NCBI RefSeq assembly: GCF_023277745.1 | Contig: NZ_CP086322.1 | Coordinates: 3,224,001 to 3,288,000, forward strand | Length of the DNA: 64,000 nt | Source of the DNA: Streptomyces halobius | GTDB taxonomy: Bacteria; Actinomycetota; Actinomycetes; Streptomycetales; Streptomycetaceae | Reading direction: 5' to 3' | Shown here: piece by piece, positions 25,462 to 35,694 of the stretch | Layout of the letters: every line of letters begins with the position of its first letter | Numbering within the stretch: position 1 is the stretch's first letter | The notes under the pieces: model-generated | The model's database searches: none | Seen by the model: only the letters and a program-made list of their open reading frames with translations | What the model was told of the DNA's origin: nothing | Position numbers and translations under genes: made by a program

Positions 25462-25536
25462 ACGGGCAGCCTACCGCCGCCCCATACACCCGTACAGGAC
25501 GAGCGTCTTACACGTGCGTACAGCGCACCGGCGCGG

Positions 25537-26568
25537 TCAGCGGCCGAGGTCCCGCCCGGTGCCCTTCGGGTCGGTCCTGCGCACGCCCCGGCCGTCGTCG
25601 AGCTCCAGCTCCTCCCGGCGGATTTCGGCGGTGACCTCCTTCTGCTCGGTCACCCGCTCGGTCTCCAGCCGTACCCGCTCGACCGGCACCATCCGCTTGT
25701 TGATCACCGGCCGTTCCTCGTGCAGCACCACCTCGACCTCCCCCTCGCCGAGCCGCGGGGCGGTCCGGCCCGCGGCACGCTCCTCGTCGGTGATCTTCGT
25801 ACGGACCACCCGCACCTCTTCATGGCTCAGCTGGACCGTACGGTGCACCTCCTCGGTGACCACATGCTTGCGCAGATGGGCCCGCCCGCTCTCCCGCTCC
25901 TCCGTGCCGATCTCGATCCGCTCCCCGTAGAGGACGATCTCCTCCGGCTGCTCCGTACGCCTCGCCTCCTCCTCGCCCCGGCCCCGCGTCACCTCCGCAC
26001 GCGCTGCCGTCCCGGCGAGCGGCCGCTCCATGCGTCCCTCCCGGACGGCCGGCATCTCGCGGTCGAACTCGTGGTCACGTTCCGGAATGCCGACATACCG
26101 CGCGCGCTCGGCCAGCAGCTCGTCCTCGGTCATGCCGGGCGGCGGACTGGGCGGCGGCCCGGGCTCCAGCCCCGGCTCCGGACCAGGCTCCAGCCCCGGA
26201 CCGGGCTCCGGGCGGGGCTCCGGACGCATGGCGGATCCGGCCACGGCCGGCCGGGTCATCCCGTAGTGGCGGTAGAGCTCCTCCTCCTCGGAGGGATCCA
26301 GATGGCCCTCGGCATCGATCCTCGGCGCTTCCTTGATGACGTCCTTGGTGTGCGGAACACGGAGCTGAGAGCCCGCTCGCCGGGCTCCGGCGAGCGGGAT
26401 GAAGGTCTCCTTCATCCCGAACAGCCCGGTACGCACGGTGATCCACTCGGGCTCATTGGTGGCGTCGTCCCGGTAGACCTGCTGGACCGTGCCCACCCGC
26501 GCGCCCGCCGCGTCGACCACATGGGAACCGGTCAGGGGCTGGGGGATGTCACCCAGGGGTGCGTTCAT
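25537..26568 (-). CDS. PRC-barrel and DUF2382 protein (stress-type)
   Basis: This 343-aa soluble protein has an N-terminal PRC-barrel (residues about 5-85, 'GSHVVDAAGARVGTVQQVYRDD', 'PEWITVRTGLFGMKETFIPL') and a C-terminal DUF2382 domain (about 205-325, 'LYGERIEIG...HVVTEEVHRTVQLSHEEVRV'). They are joined by a Pro/Glu/Gly linker (about 115-145) containing EPGP repeats. The family is common in actinobacteria and deinococci and is often linked with stress, but no biochemical role is established. The start at 'MNAPLGDIPQ' has GGAGA about 9 bases upstream. DUF2382 is highly charged and may form an extended structure. Confidence 0.85.
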   Translation of the reverse strand: MNAPLGDIPQPLTGSHVVDAAGARVGTVQQVYRDDATNEPEWITVRTGLFGMKETFIPLAGARRAGSQLRVPHTKDVIKEAPRIDAEGHLDPSEEEELYRHYGMTRPAVAGSAMRPEPRPEPGPGLEPGPEPGLEPGPPPSPPPGMTEDELLAERARYVGIPERDHEFDREMPAVREGRMERPLAGTAARAEVTRGRGEEEARRTEQPEEIVLYGERIEIGTEERESGRAHLRKHVVTEEVHRTVQLSHEEVRVVRTKITDEERAAGRTAPRLGEGEVEVVLHEERPVINKRMVPVERVRLETERVTEQKEVTAEIRREELELDDGRGVRRTDPKGTGRDLGR

Positions 26569-26703
26569 GGCGTCTCGTCTCCTTCCACACGCACCGCCGA
26601 GGGCACGCGCAGTTCCGGTCGCAGTTCCTATTGCGCGTCGCGACACCCCCCTCAGCGAATCGGGGTGGTAAATGGGTGAACGCCGACGAGACGGGTGAAC
26701 GCC

Positions 26704-26743
26704 AACGGGCCCGGACCCCGCCGAAGCGGGATCCGGGCCCGTT
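26704..26743 (-). terminator. serA terminator hairpin
   Basis: AACGGGCCCGGA and TCCGGGCCCGTT form a 12-bp stem with a further GC-rich inner stem (CCCG/CGGG), beginning 20 bases after the serA stop on the minus strand. Confidence 0.75.
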
Positions 26744-26763
26744 GACCTGCGCGGACCGGAGGA

Positions 26764-28368
26764 TCAGTCGCCGAGGTTCACCGCACGTACGGAGGTCGCG
26801 CCGATCTCCTCCGAGATCTCCCCGAGCACCTGGGGCGGAATGGTGTCGTCGACGGTCAGCGCCACCAGCGCCTCGCCGCCGACGTCGTCCCGCGAGACCT
26901 GCATATTGCCGATGTTGATGCCCGCCTCGCCGAGGATCCGGCCGACGGTGCCGACGACACCGGGACGGTCCCCGTAGCGCAGGAACGCCATGTGGTCGGC
27001 GAGCGCCAGGTCGACGGAGTGCTCACCGACCGCGACGATCTTCTGGATGTTCTTGGGGCCGGAGAGCGTGCCGGAGATCGCGACCTCGTCGCCGCCCGCG
27101 AGGGTGCCGCGCACGGTCACCACATTGCGGTGCTCGGGCGACTCGCTGCTCGTCGTCAGCCGGACCTCGACCCCGCGCTCCTGTGCGAACAGCGGGGCGT
27201 TGACGTACGACACCGTCTCGTCGACGACATCCTCGAACACGCCCTTGAGTGCGGAGAGTTCCAGCACCTTGACGTCGTGCTGGGTGATCTCGCCGTACAC
27301 CTCGACGTCCAGCCGCAGCGCGACCTCACCGGCCAGCGCGGTGAAGATCCGACCGAGCCGCTCGGCCAGCGGCAGCCCCGGCTTGACGTCCTCGGCGATC
27401 ACTCCGCCCTGGACGTTGACCGCGTCCGGCACCAGCTCACCGGCGAGCGCCAGCCGCACCGACTTGGCGACCGCGATACCGGCCTTCTCCTGCGCCTCCC
27501 CCGTCGACGCACCGAGGTGCGGGGTGCACACGACCTGGTCGAACTCGAAGAGCGGGGAGTCCGTGCAGGGCTCGACGGCGTAGACGTCCAGGCCCGCGCC
27601 GGCGACCCGGCCCTCCTTCAGCGCGCTGGTCAGCGCCGCCTCGTCGACGATCCCGCCACGGGCGGCGTTGACGATCCGGACCGACGGCTTGACCTTGTGC
27701 AGCGCCTCGTCACCGATGAGACCGACCGTCTCGGGCGTCTTCGGGAGGTGCACGGTGATGAAGTCCGAGACCTCCAGCAGCTCGTCGAGGGTCAGCAGCT
27801 TGACGCCCATCTGCGCGGCGCGGGCCGGCTGGACATAGGGGTCATAGGCGACGACCTTCATACCGAAGGCCGACATCCGCTGCGCGACCAGGACACCGAT
27901 CCGGCCGAGGCCGACCACACCGAGGGTCTTCTCGCTGAGCTCGACACCGGTGTACCTGCTGCGCTTCCACTCGCCGTTCTTCAGGGCGGTGTTGGCCTGC
28001 GGGATGTTGCGGGCGGTGGCGACCAGCAGACCGCAGGCGAGTTCGGCGGCGGTGACGATGTTGGAGGTCGGGGCGTTGACGACCATCACGCCGGCCTTGG
28101 TGGCGGCGGAGACATCGACGTTGTCCAGACCGACGCCGGCACGGGCGACGACCTTCAGCCGCTTCGCGGCGGCGACGGCCTCGGCGTCGACCTTGGTCGC
28201 GCTGCGCACGAGGACGGCGTCGACATCGGCGATGGCGGGGAGCAACTCGGCGCGGTCCGCGCCGTTGCAGTGCCGGATCTCGAAGTCCGGACCGAGCGCG
28301 TCGACGGTGGCCGGCGACAGTTCTTCGGCGATCAGTACAACGGGCTTACCCGTCTGTGCAGTGCTCAC
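26764..28368 (-). CDS. serA: D-3-phosphoglycerate dehydrogenase
   Basis: This 534-aa enzyme commits 3-phosphoglycerate to serine synthesis. The substrate/NAD domain shows 'VVARAGVGLDNVDV', the Rossmann motif 'LGVVGLGRIGVLVA', 'VNAARGGIVDEAAL' and the catalytic His in 'VVCTPHLGASTGEAQEKA'. An intervening ASB domain and a C-terminal ACT domain ('FLRYGDRPGVVGTVGRILGE') make it the long, serine-inhibited type of mycobacteria and streptomycetes. The GTG of 'VSTAQTGKP' is chosen as start; a TTG 18 bases upstream is possible but overlaps the likely ribosome site GAGGA. It is separated from ilvC by 300 bp with a terminator. Confidence 0.95.
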   Translation of the reverse strand: MSTAQTGKPVVLIAEELSPATVDALGPDFEIRHCNGADRAELLPAIADVDAVLVRSATKVDAEAVAAAKRLKVVARAGVGLDNVDVSAATKAGVMVVNAPTSNIVTAAELACGLLVATARNIPQANTALKNGEWKRSRYTGVELSEKTLGVVGLGRIGVLVAQRMSAFGMKVVAYDPYVQPARAAQMGVKLLTLDELLEVSDFITVHLPKTPETVGLIGDEALHKVKPSVRIVNAARGGIVDEAALTSALKEGRVAGAGLDVYAVEPCTDSPLFEFDQVVCTPHLGASTGEAQEKAGIAVAKSVRLALAGELVPDAVNVQGGVIAEDVKPGLPLAERLGRIFTALAGEVALRLDVEVYGEITQHDVKVLELSALKGVFEDVVDETVSYVNAPLFAQERGVEVRLTTSSESPEHRNVVTVRGTLAGGDEVAISGTLSGPKNIQKIVAVGEHSVDLALADHMAFLRYGDRPGVVGTVGRILGEAGINIGNMQVSRDDVGGEALVALTVDDTIPPQVLGEISEEIGATSVRAVNLGD

Positions 28369-28668
28369 GTGGTCTTCAGTCCTCAACTAGTCCATGGGGG
28401 CCCCGCCCGTGCCGCTCGGGCTACGGGGGAGGACGGCCGTCCCGACGGCCGAAGGCGGTGAAGGGGGCAGCCGCGTGGAAGACGCACGACGCTGTGAGCC
28501 TGACGCGCTTGTGGTGTTGAGTGTAGTGGCGGTCGTGGGCGCGTCCTGCGCCGGAGCGTCAGGATCACCCGTGCGGGTTCTACGCGGTGGACAAGGCGAT
28601 GATGCCGCATCGGCGGCCGCATGGACGAGGGGGCCGCGGCCGGTGCCGCGACCCCCTGCCCGGTGGGC
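28369..28668 (-). promoter_or_regulatory. serA upstream region and ilvC terminator
   Basis: No gene is visible. GGGGGCCGCGGC-cggt-GCCGCGACCCCC at 28629-28656, just after the ilvC stop, is a hairpin with one mismatch and a likely terminator. Around 28519-28532 the minus strand reads CCACTACACTCAAC, whose TACACT is a plausible -10 for serA. The -35 is not clear. Confidence 0.45.
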
Positions 28669-29832
<1,164 letters not shown>

Positions 29833-30357
29833 TCAGGCGGTACGGTCCAGGGCGCGCAGCGAGCGGTCCGTGATGGACCGGGCGCCGCGCCCTATGGCGA
29901 TGGTGCCGGACTGCACCAACTCCTTGACGCCGAACGGCTCCAGCATCCTGAGCATGGCCTCCAGCTTGTCGCTCGATCCGGTGGCCTCGATCGTGACGGC
30001 CTCCGGGGAGACGTCCACGGTCTTGGCGCGGAACAGCTGGACGATCTCCACGATCTGCGAGCGGGTCTCGTTGTCGGCGCGGACCTTGACGAGGACCAGT
30101 TCGCGCTGGATCGCGGAGCCGGGCTCCAGCTCGACGATCTTCAGCACATTGACGAGCTTGTTGAGCTGCTTGGTGACCTGTTCGAGCGGCAGCGACTCGA
30201 CGTTGACCACGATGGTGATGCGGGAGATGTCGGGGTGTTCGGTGACCCCGACCGCGAGGGAGTCGATGTTGAAGCCGCGGCGGGAGAACAGCGCGGCGAT
30301 CCGGGCGAGGATGCCGGGGGTGTTCTCCACCAGGACGGAGAGCGTGTGCTTGGACAT
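29833..30357 (-). CDS. ilvN: Acetolactate synthase small (regulatory) subunit
   Basis: This 174-aa subunit activates IlvB and makes it sensitive to valine. It contains an N-terminal ACT domain ('HTLSVLVENTPGILARIAAL', then 'FSRRGFNIDSLAVG') and a C-terminal ACT-like half ('ELVLVKVRADNETRSQIVEI'). The start is the ATG of 'MSKHTLSV'. It lies 26 bp downstream of ilvB on the same strand, clearly in one transcript under the ilvB leader. Confidence 0.95.
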   Translation of the reverse strand: MSKHTLSVLVENTPGILARIAALFSRRGFNIDSLAVGVTEHPDISRITIVVNVESLPLEQVTKQLNKLVNVLKIVELEPGSAIQRELVLVKVRADNETRSQIVEIVQLFRAKTVDVSPEAVTIEATGSSDKLEAMLRMLEPFGVKELVQSGTIAIGRGARSITDRSLRALDRTA

Positions 30358-30383
30358 GGGTCTCGTTCCTCTTCCTACGGCTC

Positions 30384-32261
30384 TCAGTCGTCTTCGTTGT
30401 CGCCGAAGTCGGGACGCACGCCCCGGGCGGCCATGACCTCGTCGTTGGAGGTGCCGGCGGCGACCATCGGCCACACCTGGGCGTCCTCGTGGACGATGAA
30501 GTCGATCACGACCGGGCGGTCGTTGATGGCGTTGGCCTCCGCGATGACCTTGTCGAGCTCGGCGGGGTCCTCGCAGCGCATCGCGACACAGCCCATGGCC
30601 TCGGACAGCTTCACGAAGTCCGGGATACGGGTGCCCGCGCTCGGTTGCTTGCCGTCTCCCGCGGCGGTGTTCGACTCGGCCGGGCCGCTGTGCAGCACGG
30701 TGTTGGAGTAGCGCTGGTTGTAGAACAGGGCCTGCCACTGGCGGACCATGCCCAGCGCACCGTTGTTGATGATCGCGACCTTGATCGGGATGTTGTTCAG
30801 CGCGCAGGTGACCAGCTCCTGATTGGTCATCTGGAAGCAGCCGTCGCCGTCGATGGCCCAGACCGTACGGTCCGGCTGCCCGGCCTTGGCGCCCATGGCG
30901 GCCGGGACGGCGTAGCCCATCGTCCCGGCGCCGCCGGAGTTCAGCCAGGTCGCGGGCTGCTCGTAGTCGATGAAGTGGGCGGCCCACATCTGGTGCTGGC
31001 CGACGCCCGCGGCGTAGATGGTGCCGGCCGGGGCGAGCTCGCCGATCCGCTCGATGACCTGCTGCGGGGACAGGCTGCCGTCGTCCGGCAGGCCGTAGCC
31101 CAGCGGGTAGGTCTCGCGCCAGCGGTTGAGGTCCTTCCACCAGGCGCCGTAGTCACCGCGGTGACCGGCGTCGTACTCGGCCTGGACGGCGACGATCAGA
31201 TCGGCGATGACCTCGCGGGCGTCGCCCACGATCGGGACGTCGGCGACGCGGTTCTTGCCGATCTCCGCCGGGTCGATATCGGCGTGCACGACCTTGGCGA
31301 ACGGGGCGAAGGAGTCCAGCTTGCCGGTGACGCGGTCGTCGAAGCGGGCGCCGAGGGTGATCAGCAGGTCCGACTTCTGCAGGGCGGTGACGGCGGTGAC
31401 CGAGCCGTGCATCCCGGGCATGCCGACGTGCTGGGGGTGGCTGTCGGGGAAGGCGCCCAGCGCCATCAGGGTGGTGGTGACCGGGGCGCCGGTCAGCTCC
31501 GCCAGCACCTTCAGCTCGGCGGTGGCGCCGGCCTTGAGGACACCGCCGCCGACGTAGAGCACCGGGCGCTTGGACTCGACGATCAGCCGGGCGGCCTCGC
31601 GGATCTGCTTGGCGTGCGGCTTGGTCACCGGGCGGTAGCCGGGCAGGTCGGTCTGCGGCGGCCAGCTGAAGGTGGTCCGGCCCTGGAGCGCGTCCTTGGC
31701 GATGTCGACCAGGACCGGGCCGGGGCGCCCGGTGGAGGCGATGTGGAACGCCTCGGCGATCGTCCGCGGGATCTCGGCGGGGTCGGTGACCAGGAAGTTG
31801 TGCTTGGTGATCGGCATGGTGATGCCGCAGATGTCCGCCTCCTGGAAGGCGTCCGTGCCGATCGCCTTGGAGGCGACCTGACCGGTGATCGCGACCAGCG
31901 GGACGGAGTCCATGTGCGCGTCGGCGATCGGGGTGACGAGGTTGGTGGCACCCGGACCCGAAGTCGCCATGCACACGCCGACCTTGCCGGTGGCCTGGGC
32001 GTACCCCGTGGCGGCGTGACCGGCCCCCTGCTCGTGACGCACCAGGACGTGCCGCACCTTCGAGGAGTCCATCATCGGGTCGTACGCCGGAAGGATCGCA
32101 CCGCCGGGGATGCCGAACACGGTGTCGGCCCCGACCTCCTCCAGCGAACGGATGAGGGACTGCGCGCCCGTGACGTGCTCGATGGTCGCGGGCTGCTGCG
32201 GTCCGCCGGAGTTACGGGCCCGCGGCTGCGGATGGTGGGCCCCGGTGGCCTGCTCGGTCAT
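30384..32261 (-). CDS. ilvB: Acetolactate (acetohydroxyacid) synthase large subunit
   Basis: This 625-aa ThDP/FAD enzyme makes acetolactate from pyruvate and acetohydroxybutyrate from pyruvate plus 2-oxobutyrate, the meeting point with CimA. Visible elements: '[19 protein letters not shown]', the catalytic Glu in '[16 protein letters not shown]', '[20 protein letters not shown]', the FAD-binding central domain '[14 protein letters not shown]', and the ThDP motif '[20 protein letters not shown]'. The start is '[10 protein letters not shown]'. A ~180-base leader upstream carries a 13-aa ILVL leader peptide and an intrinsic terminator, so the ilvB-ilvN-ilvC transcript is controlled by attenuation. 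Confidence 0.96.
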   Translation of the reverse strand: MTEQATGAHHPQPRARNSGGPQQPATIEHVTGAQSLIRSLEEVGADTVFGIPGGAILPAYDPMMDSSKVRHVLVRHEQGAGHAATGYAQATGKVGVCMATSGPGATNLVTPIADAHMDSVPLVAITGQVASKAIGTDAFQEADICGITMPITKHNFLVTDPAEIPRTIAEAFHIASTGRPGPVLVDIAKDALQGRTTFSWPPQTDLPGYRPVTKPHAKQIREAARLIVESKRPVLYVGGGVLKAGATAELKVLAELTGAPVTTTLMALGAFPDSHPQHVGMPGMHGSVTAVTALQKSDLLITLGARFDDRVTGKLDSFAPFAKVVHADIDPAEIGKNRVADVPIVGDAREVIADLIVAVQAEYDAGHRGDYGAWWKDLNRWRETYPLGYGLPDDGSLSPQQVIERIGELAPAGTIYAAGVGQHQMWAAHFIDYEQPATWLNSGGAGTMGYAVPAAMGAKAGQPDRTVWAIDGDGCFQMTNQELVTCALNNIPIKVAIINNGALGMVRQWQALFYNQRYSNTVLHSGPAESNTAAGDGKQPSAGTRIPDFVKLSEAMGCVAMRCEDPAELDKVIAEANAINDRPVVIDFIVHEDAQVWPMVAAGTSNDEVMAARGVRPDFGDNEDD

Positions 32262-32317
32262 CTGCGTCTCTTCTCGAAGCTGAGGGTTTTTGGCGGGATT
32301 TGTGAGGTTGCTATGCA

Positions 32318-32354
32318 ACAAAAAACCCCCCGTGCCGTGAGGCAAGCGAGGGGA
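32318..32354 (-). terminator. Attenuator terminator in the ilvB leader
   Basis: On the minus strand CCCC...GCC-tcac-GGC...GGGGGG is followed by TTTTTTG. It sits 43 bases after the leader-peptide stop and about 57 bases before ilvB. Just downstream GTTGC-ATA-GCAAC forms a small extra hairpin. Confidence 0.8.
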
Positions 32355-32396
32355 GCGCGTCGGTGCGGTCAGCTGGGCTTCTTCCGTGGCCCAGCG

Positions 32397-32438
32397 TCAG
32401 CCGACGCGCTTTCCAAGTACGAGAATTCGGGTGCGCAT
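32397..32438 (-). CDS. ilvB leader peptide MRTRILVLGKRVG
   Basis: This 13-codon frame has adjacent Ile-Leu-Val-Leu codons and a further Val, with GGAGGGAGG about 9 bases upstream of the ATG and a TGA stop. A 7-bp hairpin (GCTGGGC/GCCCAGC, 32372-32395) follows the stop immediately, then the T-tracted terminator. The layout is classical branched-chain attenuation: starvation stalls the ribosome on ILVL and changes RNA pairing. Leader peptides of this kind upstream of ilvB are known in actinobacteria. Confidence 0.88.
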   Translation of the reverse strand: MRTRILVLGKRVG

Positions 32439-32471
32439 GGCACTGACCCTCCCTCCGGCGCACCACGGGTG

Positions 32472-35381
32472 TCAAGTGGGTGGGATGGAGGTCTCACTAT
32501 TTGAGCGCAATGGGGGATGCACCAGCGCGTCCGGGCCGGCTGTGCCGCCGTGCCGGACGGGCAGGCCACCGCCGCTGAGCACCACGGCACGGGGCTCGCC
32601 CGCCGGATCCGGCACCGGGTAGCCGCCGACCGTCAGGGCGCGGCGCAGCCGGTGTTCGTCGAGCGGCCCGGAGAAGGCCAAGCCCTGGCCGTGGGTGCAG
32701 CCCATGGAGCGCAGCGCGAGGACCTGCTCGGGCAGATCGACGCCGTCCGCGACGGACTGCATCCCGAGATCCGCGGCGATCCGCAGCAGCCCGGCGGTGA
32801 TCTTGTGCAGCCGGGCGGACTCCACCACGCCGTCGACCAGCCCCCGGTCCAGCCGCAGTACGTCGATGGGGAGTCGGCGCAGCGCGCTCATGGCGGCGTA
32901 ACCGCTGCCGAAGCCGTCGAGGGCGATGCGTACGCCCAGCCGACGCAGCGCGACCAGCCGTCGCTCCAGCTCGTCCAGCGGGATCCGGGGATCGCTTTCG
33001 GACAACTCCAGGACAAGCGCCCCCGAGGGCAGGCCGTGCCGGGTGAGCAGCGATTCGACGTGCTTGGGGGGCAGGCCGTCCCGGTCGCCGCCCAGCAGCC
33101 GGCGGGCGGAGATCCGGACGGCGACCGGGACGGTGTGGCCCGCGCGGTGCCGCGCCGCGGCCTGCTCGACGGCCGCCTCCAGCTGCCAGCGGCCCAGCTC
33201 GGCGGTGCGGTCGCCGTCATCGGTGGCCCGGAGGAACTCGTCGGGGGTGAAGAGGATGCCCTGGGGGGAGCGCCAGCGGGCGTGCGCGGCGACCGCGGTG
33301 ACCCGGCCGCCGGCCAGCTCCACGACCGGCTGGTGCAGCAGCGCGAACGCGCCGTCGCGCAGGGCGGTACGGAGCGTGCCGGCGAGCTCGGCGCGATCGG
33401 CCACCTCGGCCTGCATGTGCGGGGCGTACAGCCTCACCCGGCCCTTTCCGGCCTGCTTGGCGCGGTACATCGCGAGGTCGGCGTTGCGCAGCAGACCCGC
33501 CGGGGTGACACCGGGCTCGGCGAAGGCGACACCGATGCTGGCCGCGACGCGGACGTCCTGGCCGTCGATGCGGTAGGGCTCGGAGAGCTTGATGCGCAGC
33601 CGGTCGGCGATCTCGTGGATACGGAACTCGCGGGCGGCGCGGTCGCGGGTGCCGTCGCCGGTGATGAGCGCGGCGAACTCGTCGCCACCGAGCCGGGCCG
33701 CTATGTCCCCGGAGCGTACGGAGTCGGCGAGCCGGCGGGCGGCCTGGACCAGGAGTTCGTCGCCCGCCTGATGCCCGATGGTGTCGTTGACCTGCTTGAA
33801 GCCGTCGAGGTCGATATAGAGCACGGCGGTGTCGAGGTCGCTGGCTCGGCGGCCGGTGACGGCCTGGCTGACCCGCTCGGTGAACAGGGCGCGGTTGGGC
33901 AGGTCGGTCAGCGCGTCATGGGAGGCGTTGTGCTGGAGCTGGGCCTGCAGCCGGACCCGTTCGGTGACATCGCGGGAGTTGAAGATCAGGCCGCCGTGGT
34001 GGCGGTTGACGGTGGACTCGACGTTCAGCCAGCCGTCGCCGCCGGCCCGCTGCTCACCGGCGCGGAAGCGGCATTCGATGCGGGTGGTCGGCTCGGCCTC
34101 GGGCGCGGCGGCGAGGAATCTGCGGACCTCGTGCACCACCCGCCCCAGGTCTTCCGGGTGGATCAGCGAGGCCAGTTCGGAGCCGACCAGCTCCTCCGCG
34201 TCGCGACCGTAGACGCCCGCGGCGGCCGGGCTCACATAGCGGAGCACTCCGGTCGGCGCGGCGATCATGATGACATCGCTGGAGCCCTGGACCAGGGAGC
34301 GGAAGTGGTTCTCCTTCTGAGCCAGTTCCTGGGTGAGGGTGATGTTGTCGAGCAGCATGATGCCCTGGCGGATGACCAGGGCGAGGACGACCGTGCAGCC
34401 GGTGAAGAGCACCACACGGTCGATACGCCGACCGCCCAGGACGTTGGTGAGGATGCCCAGGGTGCAGACGGCGGCGGCGAGATACGGGGTGAGCGCGGCG
34501 AGCGAGCCCGCGATGGGGCGGCTGCCGTGCGGCTGGACGCGGGGCAAGGCGTGCTCGACGTCCTCGGCGGCGCTCTCCTCCTGACGGCGGCGGGCGGCCC
34601 ATGGCGCGTACGCGAGCAGCATGGACCCGGCGAACCAGCCGGCGTCCAGAATCTGGCCGGAGCGGTAGTGCTCGCGCAGCAGCGGCGAGCTGAACAGGGC
34701 GTCGCACAGCACCGTCAACGCCAGTGCCGCGATGGCGGTGTTGACGGCGGAGCGGTGCACCGAGGAACGTTTGAAGTGCAGCGCGAGGACCATGCTCACC
34801 AGCACGATGTCCAGCAGTGGATAGGCGAGGGACAGGGCGCTCTGTGCGACGCTGTCGCCCTGGAAGTGGGCGGTGTGCGCGAGGGCGAGACTCCAGGAGA
34901 GGGTGAGCAGCGAGCCGCCGATCAGCCAGGAGTCCAGCCCGAGGCAGACCCAGCCGGCCCGGGTCACCGGCCGCTTGGCGAGCACCAGCAGGCCGACGAT
35001 GGCGGGTGGCGCGAACAGCAGGAAGCAGAAGTCGGCCAGGGAGGGGCTGGGCACGGTGGTGCCGAGGACGACCTCGTACCAGCCCCATACGCCGTTGCCG
35101 AGGGCGGCCATCCCGGAGGAGACGGCGAACAGCATCCACGCCGGCCGGAAGCGGCTCTGGCGCCTGCGGGCGTACAGGCCGCAGGAGAAGGCCGCGAGGA
35201 GCGCTGCCAGGGCGAGCCCGAAGTCCCCCATGAACATGGCGACTTCGGTCGAGCCCCAGCCGAACGCGGCGCCGATGGCGTAGCCGCCGCAGACACCGGC
35301 CAGGGCGATTTGCGGCACGACGCTCGGCGGGCCGCCGGTCTGGGCCGGCGGCCTGGCGAGCACCGCCCCGGGGGCGCTCAC
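32472..35381 (-). CDS. Membrane PAS-GGDEF-(degenerate EAL) diguanylate cyclase
   Basis: This 969-aa protein has about ten N-terminal membrane helices (residues 25-345), a PAS domain (about 357-475), an intact GGDEF domain ('RLGGDEFAAL', 563-572) with an RxxD inhibitory site (RSGD, 557-560), and an EAL-type domain (about 670-915) that has lost its catalytic residues. EAL reads AAH at 698-700, the DDFG motif reads DGFG, and the 'KIDR' Lys is Arg. It should therefore make c-di-GMP and use the EAL part for binding or control. It is a single gene whose end overlaps the ilvB promoter region. In Streptomyces the homologue in this place is one of the conserved composite cyclases (perhaps CdgF); that name is from memory and uncertain. 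Confidence 0.9.
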   Translation of the reverse strand: MSAPGAVLARPPAQTGGPPSVVPQIALAGVCGGYAIGAAFGWGSTEVAMFMGDFGLALAALLAAFSCGLYARRRQSRFRPAWMLFAVSSGMAALGNGVWGWYEVVLGTTVPSPSLADFCFLLFAPPAIVGLLVLAKRPVTRAGWVCLGLDSWLIGGSLLTLSWSLALAHTAHFQGDSVAQSALSLAYPLLDIVLVSMVLALHFKRSSVHRSAVNTAIAALALTVLCDALFSSPLLREHYRSGQILDAGWFAGSMLLAYAPWAARRRQEESAAEDVEHALPRVQPHGSRPIAGSLAALTPYLAAAVCTLGILTNVLGGRRIDRVVLFTGCTVVLALVIRQGIMLLDNITLTQELAQKENHFRSLVQGSSDVIMIAAPTGVLRYVSPAAAGVYGRDAEELVGSELASLIHPEDLGRVVHEVRRFLAAAPEAEPTTRIECRFRAGEQRAGGDGWLNVESTVNRHHGGLIFNSRDVTERVRLQAQLQHNASHDALTDLPNRALFTERVSQAVTGRRASDLDTAVLYIDLDGFKQVNDTIGHQAGDELLVQAARRLADSVRSGDIAARLGGDEFAALITGDGTRDRAAREFRIHEIADRLRIKLSEPYRIDGQDVRVAASIGVAFAEPGVTPAGLLRNADLAMYRAKQAGKGRVRLYAPHMQAEVADRAELAGTLRTALRDGAFALLHQPVVELAGGRVTAVAAHARWRSPQGILFTPDEFLRATDDGDRTAELGRWQLEAAVEQAAARHRAGHTVPVAVRISARRLLGGDRDGLPPKHVESLLTRHGLPSGALVLELSESDPRIPLDELERRLVALRRLGVRIALDGFGSGYAAMSALRRLPIDVLRLDRGLVDGVVESARLHKITAGLLRIAADLGMQSVADGVDLPEQVLALRSMGCTHGQGLAFSGPLDEHRLRRALTVGGYPVPDPAGEPRAVVLSGGGLPVRHGGTAGPDALVHPPLRSNSETSIPPT
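32490..32507 (-). promoter_or_regulatory. 18-bp branched-chain element upstream of the ilvB leader
   Basis: The plus strand reads GGTCTCACTATTTGAGCG; the cimA element differs at 3 of 18 positions. It lies inside the last codons of the GGDEF gene upstream and 51 bases from the leader-peptide ATG. TTGACA (about 32470-32475 on the minus strand) lies between the element and the leader but has no good -10. Confidence 0.55.
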
Positions 35382-35593
35382 CGTTCTCTCCCGCTCGCCC
35401 GCGCGCGGCCGTTCGGTGATCGGAGTGTTCGGCTCTTCCTGGGGTCCTGCGGTATTCCCGCGGGCGCTCGTGGATCACGCGGCTCGCGATTCGTCCATCG
35501 GCTGTACATCGCCCGTCGCCCCCCTAGAGTTCCGGATCTCGCACCGCGTCGTATACAGCACACCGCGGTCCCCGCTGGGACGATACACCAATT

Positions 35594-35633
35594 CAGTCAC
35601 TCAGGGACATAGGCCCCCTACGGAGGGTGACTG
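35594..35633 (-). terminator. Hairpin after the hydroxyacid dehydrogenase gene
   Basis: CAGTCAC...GTGACTG arms with an inner AGGG/CCCT stem lie 62 bases beyond the stop of the dehydrogenase gene on the minus strand. The rest of 35382-35694 holds no gene and should contain the promoter of the GGDEF gene; no clear boxes are seen. Confidence 0.55.
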
Positions 35634-35694
35634 ACTGAGGAATGATGAACACAGCCCGCATTCATACGGCCTCGTAGAGCTATTCGCAGTCGTC

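Noticed and set aside
32517..35612. A 1031-codon plus-strand frame
   Set aside because: It is antisense to the GGDEF protein and has no recognisable motif.
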